DNA of 64,000 nucleotides, from positions 17,320,167 through 17,384,166 of the forward strand of contig OZ038465.1 in assembly GCA_964036295.1 (NCBI GenBank). The letters are read 5' to 3'. A program made the translations under genes and the position numbers. Within the stretch, counting starts at the first letter, position 1. Each line of letters opens with the position of its first letter. Shown here piece after piece: positions 11,452 through 22,400 of this stretch. Source of the DNA: Plumapathes pennacea (Eukaryota > Cnidaria > Anthozoa > Antipatharia > Myriopathidae). Under the pieces are notes generated by a model, which searched no databases, was not told the origin of the DNA, and worked only from the letters and a program-made list of their open reading frames with translations.

Positions 11452-12389
11452 GCAGCAGCTGGCTCAGGAGAACATCTGACTATAGTAGGGAGAACAGGAA
11501 ACATGAGGTAAGAAAACAGTGTAAAATAATAATATTGTAATGGATGAAAATTGAGCATGGGTACTTACGAAAATAGTATATAATAGGGGATAATTACATT
11601 ACATATTTTTTGCTGTCTATAATAAAGCACAACATCATTGATAGTGAAAAGATGCTAATTAGGTGACCTTAAACTTTTTATACACATCATGCTACAGTAA
11701 TATTTAGAACCTACACATAAACAAGTTTACCAAATAGCTCATCTGAATTGGAAAACAGTTCCAATATGGCTTTTATGGGAGTACCCCCCCACCGGGTAAT
11801 GCGGCCTCGTTTTTGAAATACATTGTCCGTTTATTATGACTCAAAATAAATGTATTATAAAATGTAACTCTAAATGTAATGGTATGTTTGCTTTAATTCG
11901 TTTCTCAGATATACGTTTTATCTCGTCGTTCCGATGGAAGGAACGGAAGTGAAAACACGGCAGAAGAAGAAGAAAAAATAACATCTATGTGACTAGGAGA
12001 ACAAGAAAACAAGAAAACTGGGGGAAAAATATTTATAGAAGATTGAGGATACGAAGAGAAAAACGAAATGATGCAAACTACAAAGCGACCATAAAACAGG
12101 GAAGTTGTGCCGCCAGAAAAGTATGTAAAAAGTATTGTGAAAGGCAAAAGGAAACAAAATATATGGAGAAAATAAGCTATACCAGTACATAGAAAAACTA
12201 AAAACGAAGAGACACGAGTGTGCGACAAGGTAGAAACGAAGGCCAAACAAATTAACACGAGGTGTGAGGTGGCAAATGCGTTTTGCATAAGTTACACGAG
12301 AAGGAAACTTGAGCGCACACATGGCCTGAGAAGGCGAGTTGGTTACAATGAAAAACAAACAACAACGACAGAACCTAAAACTAACTTAC
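11452..12389. other. No supported exon; presumed intron of the minus-strand gene
   Basis: Long antisense frames (11905-12358) differ between copies A and B by a 1-nt change in an A run, have low-complexity Phe/Ser composition and no splice support. The region would be intronic if the 5' exon at 12390-12600 is real. Confidence 0.4.
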
Positions 12390-12600
12390 CTGTGAAAGGG
12401 GGCTTCGTTTAGGCGTAGAGCCGGACCGGACGCTTTGGGCCGCTTCAGCCGACCTTCAGTTGCGAGCGAGGTGGATGTCCTAGTCGGGGGGAGTCCGGAG
12501 AACAGAGGCGTTTGGGACTCTGGAGGTTTCTCTTCTGCTGGAAATCATTCCGAACTTGGGGAACTTTGAAAATCTTGTGAAGCAACAGCGAACTCCCGCT
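12390..12600 (-). other. Putative 5' non-coding exon (copy A)
   Basis: A strong minus-strand donor, CACAG/gtaagttag, lies at 12389/12390. Upstream is a GC-richer, CpG-containing stretch and then a promoter-like cluster at 12605-12665. Two short upstream frames close before the donor, so the exon reads as 5' UTR. The upstream boundary is a guess. Copy B has the same donor at about 48687/48688. Confidence 0.4.
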
Positions 12601-12604
12601 CTTC

Positions 12605-12665
12605 CATCCAAGATGGACGTTTCTTCAGCGAAGTCGTGAAAATTCCCGCCAATCATTACCCATGA
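12605..12665 (-). promoter_or_regulatory. E2F/CCAAT-type promoter candidate (copy A)
   Basis: 'ttcccgccaat' at 12643-12653 superimposes an E2F-type site (TTCCCGCC) and a CCAAT box. 'ccaagatgg', a YY1-like motif, lies at about 12608. The pairing resembles cell-cycle promoters and faces the minus-strand 5' exon donor at 12390. Copy B carries the same cluster at about 48941. Confidence 0.35.
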
Positions 12666-12817
12666 TGCCGTGTTCGGCCTCGTCAGGAGAACGAGGCGAC
12701 ACTCGCTGAGGTTGTAGTTGTACCCAGTCTTCCAAATGCCTGAGGTTGCTGGTCCCCATTCTCCCAATGCCGTAACTTAGTTGTACCCAGTCCCCCAGAT
12801 GCCTGAGGTTGTAGGTC

Positions 12818-13329
12818 TAGGCTTTTGTACAATATGCTTTTATTTTTCACTAAAATGCTAATGCTTAATGCCCAAGTTTTCCACTAAAATGCTTGGCAGA
12901 ATGCCCCAAAATGCTCGAAAAATGCTGATCCTTTTTGTTCGCTTTCTTACTTTGTTAAGTTATTTTACAGTGACAACTTTGAATTCGGGATGTAACAAGT
13001 AACAATGTTTGTAACGATAAATGTAAACTTTAAAACAGAGAAGTGATATGCAAAGGGACTAACATGTTTTGAAAATCATGCGGCCGAAGTCACTATAATA
13101 TTCACACTTGTCACAGCTCAGTCTATCATGACTTCTTCAGTGCTTCTCTGGTCTGGGGAAGTTATTTTTTGTCATAGTTCTTGTCGACTGCCCACTGTTT
13201 TTACTAGGTTCAGGTCCTCTCGGTCTTTTATTGGTCAAAAACGTCACTAAAATGCCAGCATTATGCTTAATGCTTCCAGTCCCCTAAAATAATGCTCAAA
13301 CAAATGCTAGCATAATGTACAAAAGCCTA
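12818..13329. mobile_element. Non-autonomous hAT-like MITE (copy A)
   Basis: Terminal inverted repeats 'taggcttttgtaca' at 12818 and 'tgtacaaaagccta' ending at 13329 are flanked by a perfect 8-bp target-site duplication, 'tgtaggtc' (12810-12817 and 13330-13337). Subterminal regions hold many 'aatgct' motifs in both orientations. The 512-bp length, 8-bp duplication and subterminal repeats fit the hAT superfamily. No transposase frame is present. Copy B is at 49116-49627. Confidence 0.85.
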
Positions 13330-13337
13330 TGTAGGTC

Positions 13338-14270
13338 TGAGCTCCCGCTGGCCAATGTTCCTCTGGGATGACTAAAGTTGCCGAATGTTACACGAAGTAC
13401 TTCGAATATTGGTCCACGACCAGCGGTGACATTATCGTTGAGCCTGCAGCAAGAGAGATGCTTTATGTATTTTTGTTTATTTGCTTAGTATTTGATACAT
13501 CTGATCATTTTTATGAGGAGGAGTTGACAAGTTATCTTTTTTTACACGGAAAATAAACACTTGAGGCAAAAAAAAAAAAAAAAAAAAAAAAAAACCCTTC
13601 CCCTACCGACACCGCGGCAAAACGTCTGCGCATGCGTTGGTTTTTTTAACTTCCGGTCTGTGTGGCGGTCGATGCGACTCGCCGTGGAACGGCTCGGTGA
13701 TAACTGCAGAAAACATGGACCATCAAGATTCCATAATATCGTGTCGCGAAAGCTTTGCACCCCTAGTTGAATAACAGGCGTGCTGGAGGTCTGTAAAATG
13801 AAAACAACTTCTGTTAGGCGCGCTGCAGGAGTGTTGCTGCAGGAGTGTTGCGGCTACCGCTAGCCTTGTAAGCATGGACGCTCCAAATGCAGTCAAACAC
13901 AGGATATAACCGTTGCTGGAATAGGCATCCGCTGCAGTTTTTTGAATGCTGTTCTCTTGGGCAGGACTATCGAGCATATTTTCTTCGTATCTCGTCGCAG
14001 TACAGTGGTAGCGAGAAACAGGAGATCAGTTAAGCGGCGACTGAGAACTTCTTGCTAATCCTCCTGATACAGCTTCTCCTTGCACTCGTGGTTTTTTCTA
14101 GCCCCATTACCTTGGATACAGTTGTCATTTCCGTTCACCACTTTTGCGACATGAAGCAAAGCTACGCCGAACGCCGCGATGGCGACGAGAACGCTTTGCC
14201 ATCGAGCACTTTGTTCATTTTCACCTTGGGTGCAAGCACAAAAGTAGGAGGTGCAAAAGGTCAGAAATAA
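13338..14270. other. Unrecognised sequence with poly-A tract
   Basis: Holds an A25-type tract (13569-13594) followed by the dispersed motif 'cggcaaaacgtctgc', also present near 6860 and 43410. No exon could be supported. Confidence 0.4.
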
Positions 14271-14278
14271 AAAAATTA

Positions 14279-14706
14279 GCTGGTACGATCCAAAGACAGC
14301 GTACCAGCAGAAAGGACACCATACTTTACTATACTCTGCTTCACTGTGAGGCTCATTTTGTGTCAAATATAATTCAGTCAAGCAATTCTACTTGAGTTTC
14401 CGATGGTACATTTTACTCTGTATATCCTCGACTGAAGATACGGTTAAAGATAGTCTGGTTATTTCCCGCTGTCCTTCCCGCTGGTACGATCGAACTCCAT
14501 TGTACCAGCGGGAAGGACACATCACATTTTCCACAGTTTAGTTCGCCTCAGTTGTCTAAATCACCACCAAAGGAAGAGATGCCACTTGATTTTATTGAAG
14601 ATACACTTACTCTTCACTTAAAATGATCCTCGACTAAAATAGTCGAGTTATTTCACTCTGTCCTTCCCGTTGGTACGACACGATTACACCGTACCAGCGG
14701 GAAGGA
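14279..14706 (+). repeat. Three tandem hairpin repeats, about 190 bp spacing (copy A)
   Basis: Hairpin 1 (14279-14308) pairs 'gctggtac' with 'gtaccagc'. Hairpin 2 (14472-14517) has perfect 16-bp arms beginning 'tccttcccgctggtac'. Hairpin 3 (14661-14706) has the same arms with one mismatch. Each stem is followed by 'ggacac', and units 2 and 3 continue 'tcacattttc.acagtttag'. Copy B hairpins are at 50581, 50774 and 50963. Half of unit 3 reappears at the edges of the 1.3-kb inverted repeat. Confidence 0.85.
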
Positions 14707-14923
14707 CACGTCACATTTTCTACAGTTTAGTTCGCCACGAGGTTCAATATGTATTATAATCGTCTGAACTATGATGAAAGGCAGCAATGTTATTTCACTT
14801 AACTCAATAAGGCTTGTTCATTTCATCGTTCGATGAAATACACAGAAGACAGCCATCTTGGATTTACCGACATCGTCCGATTCTCGGTCGTGAGGCGATC
14901 GGGTCTAAACTCGTTTTCAGTCA

Positions 14924-15180
14924 ATTTTTAAGCTCGCGTTCAGCACAAAGTGCTGAAAAGCGAAGCTTCATGCGATCCAGTCAACTGGAATGTGTCCCGG
15001 TGCTGTCAACAATGGATTCCAAATATGGAAGTCGTTCTGTTCCCAATTTGGGCAGTATCGATATTACCGACAACGCAACAAAATCTAGAACGCGATCGTC
15101 GAAGTAGTTTTTGCGGTGGCATTTTTAAGTATCCCACCTTATTGCAGTTAAGACTGCGTCAGTCAGTCAGTCCGTCATGC
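14924..15180 (+). repeat. Dispersed repeat carrying a conserved small ORF (copy 1 of 4)
   Basis: Starts 'tttttaagctcgcgttcagc' with a hairpin pairing 'ttcagcac' with 'gtgctgaa', and ends in a CAGT repeat. It contains an open frame whose end reads STMDSKYGSRS and SIDITDNATKSRTRSSK before a stop. Other copies: 42088-42342 (+), 51226-51482 (+) and 63555-63809 (-). No known protein family was recognised. Confidence 0.7.
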
Positions 15181-15184
15181 TGTG

Positions 15185-15562
15185 TCAACAATTGCCTTTG
15201 AAATTTGAACACCATCCCTGAATACGCATGAAGAAACGAAGAGATGGGAAGACGTTTTCTGGAGTTATTTTGATTGTTATCATTGTATTCCTGAATTGCC
15301 AGTAGATATGTTGCACTTCAGAACCATTATCACAGAGGTTTTGGTAATTTCTCGGTTTAGCGTAAGTCCAAGTTGAAAGACCCGTGACCACTGACAGCCC
15401 TGATCGCGATCGAGCGACTTCAGCTTGTCGAAATATTTCTATCGTTTGATTATATTTGCTTTGCTTCGCATAGTTTTCGCCAGCAATGAAAAATGCTGTA
15501 GAGAACTGAGAGAAGAAGAATTCGAAAATGAATTTGACCAAAACCGCAAGTAATGTCAACAA
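15185..15562 (-). other. Open minus-strand frame, function unknown
   Basis: A 125-codon frame begins hydrophobic (MLTLLAVLVKFIFEFFF) and continues QTIEIFRQAEVARSRSG. In copy B (51632-51868) a 4-nt insertion ('gaca') truncates it, so it is probably not a maintained protein. Confidence 0.15.
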
Positions 15563-15638
15563 GTTATCATATTTTACTTAGACTTATTCGACTTGAAACT
15601 CAGCCAAAAGAAGAAAGGCGTGTTTTCTTTAAGCACGT

Positions 15639-16149
15639 ATTTAGTTTGAATGCAGCCCAGGCTAGAGTATCATGGCCTCTGATGAAGTATGTACATGTTG
15701 GATATAAGCTGTGCATGACATGAGTAATGAAGTCACGGATAGACGTTTTTCAGTGCGACTCCGGAAGGTCTCCTTCCGGTTCAAAGATTTGGCACTCGGT
15801 GAAGGATTTTAAATTCTCCCAATTTGAGCGTCTTAGTTTATAATTTTTACCCTCTGCCGCCTTGTAAATTAGGGTTTTCAAAACTGAGACTAAATCGAAT
15901 ACGCGGTTCACAAAAGTGGAGGCCAGCGGAAACGGTTGCGCACTTCCACATACCTAAAACTAGATATAATCAAGGATTACAGTGCGTTCGTGCTACTGAA
16001 TCGTGGAGTAATGTTATAAAGGCATCGTTCGTATATGAAGTTGTATTTTGGTATTTTAGAAGTACCGCGTTTGAAGTATAGGTATATATATATAGATATT
16101 TATCTGCAAAAGCTATACTTCTAAAAAATATATATAGTGCACATACAAG
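15639..16149. other. No recognised feature
   Basis: Sequence immediately right of the copy-A breakpoint. A short (TA)n tract lies near 16082. Nothing else was supported. Confidence 0.4.
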
Positions 16150-16234
16150 ATGGCGGAACAGCCAGTACCATGTACCGCCTGCAAGGCCAAATCATTGGCA
16201 CCACATGCAAATACTCAAGAACTGAATGCAACAG
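16150..16234 (+). CDS. Candidate first coding exon, plus strand
   Basis: An ATG in good context ('caagatggcgg', a YY1-like start motif) opens 28 codons beginning MAEQPVPCTACKAKS and ends at a donor, ACAG/gttt. The CxxC pair could be half of a zinc knuckle. No downstream exon was found, so this is a single-exon hint only. Confidence 0.2.
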
Positions 16235-17177
16235 GTTTGTTTAATAACTTGTACAATGTTAACTACAACGATTTTCGACTGCAACGAAAACACGAAAGTC
16301 ATCAAAGTCATGTAAAGTTGCACTAACAATACTAAAATGGTTCTTTGGATAGCAATTTGCAGTCTGTAACTAACAAAAGAAAACGTTGGAGAAGAGTACA
16401 TCAAGTTGCTAACATGCTATCAATATAATAAAAAATATTCATGTTGCATTCTACTTGGATTGCTCATTTGTTTTATAGTCATTGTTAAACTCCACTGACA
16501 TGGCCGTGATTTTAATCATGGCAACGAAAAGACGAAAGTTGTTGCCAATGTCATGTGAATGTTGCACTGCAGTGTTACCAAATAATGTTGAACGATCTTT
16601 TGGACAACAATTCAAGGTCTGTAAAGTAACAAAATAGAACGCTGGAAAACAGTACATTAATATGACAATGAATATGACAATGTTTATGTGCCATTCTACT
16701 CTGATCACCTACTATAGACAAGGTCAGAAACTCGTATTGTTGAGCTTCATAGCTCAGCAAAATAAAATGATCCGCATTCTTGTCCAATCGCCAAAGGGAA
16801 TACGGTGGCAAACTCTGAATGCAGAGAGAAGTTGTATCTCCTGTGGAAAACAGCTGAGTTGACACATCACAGGATAGCAACGTCTATTTCTTGGCAAACA
16901 CGGCACTACACAGCTTTCTGATATTCTGATAAACAGCTTCGCTCATAGTTCCTACCGATAGTGCAAAAAAAAAAAAACACAGTTTCACTTGTCTTGGCAA
17001 AAACACAAAAGATCCGATCCGTGACGCAGTGACAAAACACGACAGTGACGAAAGATCCGATCCGATCCGTGACGCAGTTGAAAATCGAATTCTTTTCACC
17101 CCTGAGCATGCGCTAGTTACCATACCACGAACAGTAGCATGCTCCATGCTTTCGAGGTTTATTTCTGTGTCACTTTG
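16235..17177. other. No recognised gene
   Basis: Contains a short duplicated phrase 'agatccgatccgtgacgcag' (about 17011 and 17051). Short frames on both strands have no support. Confidence 0.4.
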
Positions 17178-17907
17178 TCGAGGCAATCTGACATTCCTGA
17201 GACTGTACCAAGATGGCGCCCAAAACCCTGAAATCGCAGGAAGGCACTATTTAACACCCACCAAAACCATGTGAGCCGAAATTGAAAATTTGCTGTCAGC
17301 GGTCATGACGTCAAGTCTAACCAACATGGCGGCCTAGGCGAGCTTGTCACGATCTGCTGTACTTTGCGGTGAATGATACTCTTATAGTGTTAACGTAAGT
17401 AAAGTCAATCTTAAGACAATTTTCACGCTGTTGTCATTACTTAGAGTATATTTTTATTGTTCTCCGTTCCTGTACAACCATGAACATGGTTCTGAAGGTC
17501 GTTATCTATTTACAACTACCTTCAGAACCATGTTCATGGTTGTACAGGAACGGAGAACAATCCGATAAAAATATACTCTAGGTAATGAAAATTGTCTTAA
17601 GACTCACTTTATTTACCTACACTACAAGAGTATCATTCACTGCAAAGCGCTGCAAGCAAGTTCGTGACATTGCTCGCCTCTGCCTTCCATGTTGGTTAGA
17701 CTTGACGTCATAACCGCTGACAGCAAATTTTCAATTTCGGCTCACATGGTTTTGGTGGGTGTTAAATAGTGCCTTCCAAAATCGCATGGCATCCAACCGG
17801 AAATGACGTATACTACACGAGATCGAGGCAATAATCACATTCCTAATGCCGTACCAAGATGGCGCCCAAAACCCTGAAATCGCATGGCATCCAACCGGAA
17901 ATGACGC
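17178..17907 (+). repeat. Tandem duplication, first unit interrupted by a fold-back element
   Basis: Unit 1 ('tcgaggcaat'...'gtaccaagatggcgcccaaa', from 17178) and unit 2 (17822-17907) share about 85 bp. Unit 1 is split by the fold-back element at 17239-17777 and resumes at 17778 as 'aaaatcgcatggcatccaac'. Unit 2 is uninterrupted and so shows the empty site. Confidence 0.8.
17239..17777. mobile_element. Fold-back transposon with 260-bp arms
   Basis: Arms 17239-17499 and 17518-17777 are near-perfect inverted repeats around an 18-nt loop. The ends read 'ggaaggcactatttaa' and its complement. Flanking DNA carries 'aaatcgca' on both sides, consistent with an 8-9-bp target duplication and matching the empty site in the neighbouring unit. 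Very long termini with this duplication size suggest a Mutator-like fold-back, but no transposase is present. Confidence 0.85.
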
Positions 17908-19058
17908 GATTAGACTGCGTTCTCCTTCGTCGAACGCAAAAATAATATGGTACACGACTCTCGCATTTGCGGGATGAGCTTCTTTTCTTGGCAGGTGATA
18001 AAAATTTTAGTTTGATTAAATCCGTCGTGCTCCAGGCATCACATGAACGAACCAAATTTGTAGTTTTCTTACAATGACATCTCTTAATATGCAGAGCCGT
18101 AATAAGCTAACGCGTTAATAAAGGCGGGCACTGTTCTCTACAAAGCCCCGAAATTAACTGTATGACAAGCATTTCTCGAGTAGAACTTTTCTGACCTTGG
18201 AAACTTAATTAAAGGAACGCATGCAACACGAGGAATTTATACTAGTTTCCTGGATAATAAACTAACACCGCCTCAAAACACAGTACACCCCAAGTCATGT
18301 GCAAATGCGACATTTAATCATAGCAAAGTCGTTAATAAAACAAGATTACGGCAAGAGTCGCCTCTTTACACGACTGCGCCGAGTTTCAAAGTCATCACTT
18401 TGAGGGAACATTTTCGAATGGCTAAACTAAGCGTGCTGTCATATATATACGCCTTCATTGATTTATCTAATGATAAAATACCTCGAATAATCAACATGAC
18501 AAATATGCTGGTTAGTAGCAACTTCATAAAATACCGATGAAACAATTAACTGATAAAAACAAGCGTATCTGCCGACTAAAATTCACGAAACTGAACTATC
18601 ATGGTAGTGCTGTGATGATGCAGAAGAAACAGATCGCCTCAATTCTCTGTGTTTCAAAAACAAATGCAACTTAATCAACAATACGAAAAATAGAGCTCTT
18701 TTAGGATGACTGTCGAAAATTAAAAGACAAAAGAAACCGTTTAATAGTGTGGATCTTACTTAAAATGATCTTAAAATAATAACGTAGGGCATCAATATCG
18801 AGTATTTTACCTTTTGTTGTTTAATATCAATTCGAAAAATAAATAAAGCCATTGTGCAGGAATGGACCATGACATACTTTCAAAAAGGTCAGAAAATAAT
18901 AATTTATTGGTCAATGTTGGAAACATGTTTCGCTCTACTATGATGTTAGTGACAAATTAGAATTGGACTTCTGTCCTACATTTTATCTGGTTAATTTAAG
19001 CTTAATTCTTGTGATCCCAACTAACAAAGAGGAATAATGGGTGTGTGAATGAAATAGA

Positions 19059-19103
<45 letters not shown>

Positions 19104-19361
19104 AGGAGGGGGGTGGGGATAGAAATATTTAAGAAATATTTAAAGTTAGCATGTGTAGATCCTCAATGCTTGCAAGGCATTGCTAAGCAAGAAACAGTGG
19201 GGATTCATGATGCGTTGACGATTGTGATATATTGTTGAGCTAAGATCATGTATATTTTAGTCTTTATTTAACTTATAGTCTCGTAAATGGAAAGGAGATG
19301 AACTAAAGAATATATGAATCTCAGATGATTGTCTATGCTTTGTCGTGCAATCAATACTTAC
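17908..19361. other. No recognised gene; GA microsatellite
   Basis: Contains an (AG)n tract (about 19058-19095) followed by G-rich sequence. If the Ig-receptor gene has cytoplasmic exons they should lie here or further left, but none could be recognised. Confidence 0.4.
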
Positions 19362-19460
19362 CTTCGTTTTAAAATAATCCAAATGATAGTCACTACGTAA
19401 ATAATGAGTGCTATGACGACCATTGCAAGGCAAACAGACAGGATGTAGACAAGCCACACT
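19362..19460 (-). CDS. Transmembrane exon of the Ig receptor
   Basis: The minus-strand acceptor 'gattcttcag' is followed by 2 nt and an open frame with a clear membrane helix (LSVCLAMVVIALIIYVV) and a basic stop-transfer end (LKRR). The donor is a consensus gtaagt. It enters after phase 1, matching exon Ig1, and exits at phase 2. The short extracellular stem implies that Ig1 sits close to the membrane. Confidence 0.75.
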
Positions 19461-22400
19461 GAAGAATCATAAAAACATTAAGAAATTAATACGGTAAATA
19501 GAAACTTGTTCGTGTGCTTATTCTCAAATTTGCATGGCAAGGCGCATTTAAGTTCTTAACCTTCGGGATGCAGTTGTTCGAAGCCCGATTAAGCTAATCC
19601 AGGATTAACCATTGTTTTCCTTCGTCATTTTTGCCAACAAACTGCAATTATTGGTTCAAAGACAGCATGCAACTAAAAGGCTTCTTTTACTAAAAACTTA
19701 TCAATTACTTTTCTGTTTTCAGGCTTAAAAACGACAAAACGTTTATTGCTAATCCAGAATTAGCCTAATCGTCCTTTGAACAACCGGGCACGGATGTACA
19801 GGGGGGGTGGGGTGGGGTGGGGGAGGAGTGATTGCAAACCACCCCTACTCCTCGGGGTTTTCGATAATATCTTTGGCAAAATTTTCTCGATAAGGCTGAT
19901 TTTTTTAGTAGCTGCATGGCTCCTCTTTTGGCATTACTTTTAGAACATACTTGATAAGCATCGGTCATAACCGACCAGGAAATATTTTTGAAAAACGTAA
20001 TGCTATTTTTGAAATTTTCGAAAAATTTCGAACAAAACTGCTATGCCAGCGCAGAAAAAAAAAGAGAGAGTGATCCTGTAGTGTGTCCTATTTGTAGGTC
20101 ATATCTACTTTTTATTTGGGTATCGCATGGCATGGCACAACATTCGAAACGGGTCTTACGTACCGGCGATATCCCGATATTGTTGTTGACTTCCTGGTGC
20201 TGAAGGAATGAACAAACAAAGTATTGTTAATATATTCATATTACCCGATTACAGGTGGTTTCATTTGTTCCCCCAAAAAACTGTTTTATCTAACACATAA
20301 AAAATATAGCCCCCCCCCCCCCCCCCCCCCCCCGTACCCACTTTCATAACTTAGGTACTAGGGAATATATTGAGAAGTGCAGTAGGTCATGATGAGTGTG
20401 CATGACGGACAGGTTCTCTTCATGAATAGTTTTCTTCTACTACTCGTCCTCTTTATAATATCATTGCAAACTTAATCACATTGTAAATGAATTTTTTTTA
20501 AATATATATATATATATATATAGAATCAAATTACACTAGTGTGCTTATACTGTTTGGATACGGCCACTTCATTTATGTAGCCTTTGTCTGAGTGAGGCTG
20601 CAGAATTTCTGTGGCAACCTGTGTCTGGATTGGCCACAGAATTTCCGTGACCATCCAGTCTGAGTCCAGTTGAATTTACACAAAAAAGATCATGTATCTT
20701 ACCGCACATCAGTAACCCTCATTCCAAGCGCAATCAATTTCAGTATCTCACTCGATCTGATGCATATACTGTATTTCAACAGACCATCAAAGAAGGGGGA
20801 AATTGTGTACTAAAAGGCTACTTTTTGGATAAACACAAATGGATTGGTAAACGTTACGCGTTGATTTAAGTTTGAAATGCTGGTTTGTAACACAGTGAAA
20901 CAAATAGAGTTCTCACGCCCTTTTATCTGTACGAGATTCTGGAACTAAACATTTTAATATAGAGATAGTAACCCTTCCACTCCTGAGCTCATAATACAAA
21001 TTCTCCCAACCATTCAAAAAGAAAATGCATGAAAGATGTAGCGAGAATTGATTGGGCCAATCAGCTTTCATCTAAGCAAACTATCAAGTAGCAATATCTC
21101 CATACTGTATCATATATATCTCCTGAAAAATTGAAGGAGAAAATTGAAGTTGATCCGGCACTCACAGGACTGAAAGGGTTAAAGCACTTACCCACAACAG
21201 TAACGACTACAGATCCAGAGTCTGGAGATCCGATTCCATTGGTAGCCGTGCAATAATATGTCTCCGAGATGGTTAGATTAACATGAAGCATCGTCAAAGT
21301 TCTGTGCGACGAGAGAACAGCACCGCTGATATTTCCTTTCGTCCACTTAATGGTTGGTGCTGGATTTCCAGTGACGTTACATTCCAAAGTGATATTCACT
21401 CCTTCAAATACTGTCAACCGACTTGTGGTAACCATCACCACTTTGGGAGGGTCTGTTAGTGAAATAACGTATAATATTCAAATTTCTGAAGAGCAGAAAA
21501 GCAAAGAGCAGAGAGCTCCGGCTCACCACTTCCATTTAGTTACATTAGACATCCACTGCATTTAGCTTGTTATACTAATCAATAATTAAAGCTTAATAGT
21601 AAGGATAGTTATTTCCCAGAGATGAACGCAGAAATTTTTTTTGCAGAAATTTTTTAAATTTTTTAAATTTTTGAAAGCCTAATTCGATATTTAAGTGTTT
21701 AGTAAGGCAAATACCGTTCATCTTATCCATATGTAATTGTTTGTTCCTACTACTGTCATCAATAAATGTTCACATTGTTTTTACTTGGTAATTTGTGTAA
21801 TATGCAATTTGTACATTTTGTAATTTGTATATTAAAGTGCCTATAAGCCTTCAGACGTCCCGTTTTTATATGAAAGTAGGAAGTGATCTAAGCAACTTAT
21901 ATTCAAAGAAACTCCGTTCCAAATCGTTCTTATACTTCTTTCACGCGGTTGAACTTAGAATTCCGAAATCTTGACCGAGCGACATGGGAGACTGGGTCTG
22001 TGACGTCAGAGAAGGCACTGGCATCGCTTTGGCGTCTCTTTACCTTAGTTGTTTTTATCCCTTGGTTACGTTTTTCTCGACAACACATCTATGAGCATAA
22101 TTCTCACCTCGTCAACTGCAAAATCTGTGTGAAAGTTTTGTTTGACAAGAAACGAATCCCTCCTCTGACGTCATAACCCAGGCTCTCGATCGAAAAACTT
22201 TGCCCGGTCAGATTCAAAATGGCGGTCAAAATCGCATGTTTGCCGGGCGGAAAAATATATAAAAACGCTTCGGAGCGGAGTTTCTTTGGCCATAAGTTGT
22301 TTAGATTACTTCCTACTTTCATATAAAAATGTAACGTCTGAAGGCTTATAGGCACTTTAAGTATCTATTTAGTTAAGAACCTCCACGAAAAGCACTACAC

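Larger units (their letters stand above)
9456..15638 (+). repeat. Duplication copy A, right block (partner 45719-51945)
   Basis: This 6.18-kb block is nearly identical to 45719-51945. Differences are rare substitutions plus a few repeat-length indels, for example in the ATTT-rich tract near 10.26 kb. The left edge follows a stretch (about 9117-9455) missing from copy B. The right edge is sharp: both copies share 'ttctttaagcacgta' and then diverge. Identity is visibly higher than in the block to the left. Confidence 0.95.

Noticed and set aside
11905..12358. Overlapping 127- and 121-codon minus-strand frames
   Set aside because: Low-complexity Phe/Ser composition, and copy B ends differ through a 1-nt change. 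No splice support.
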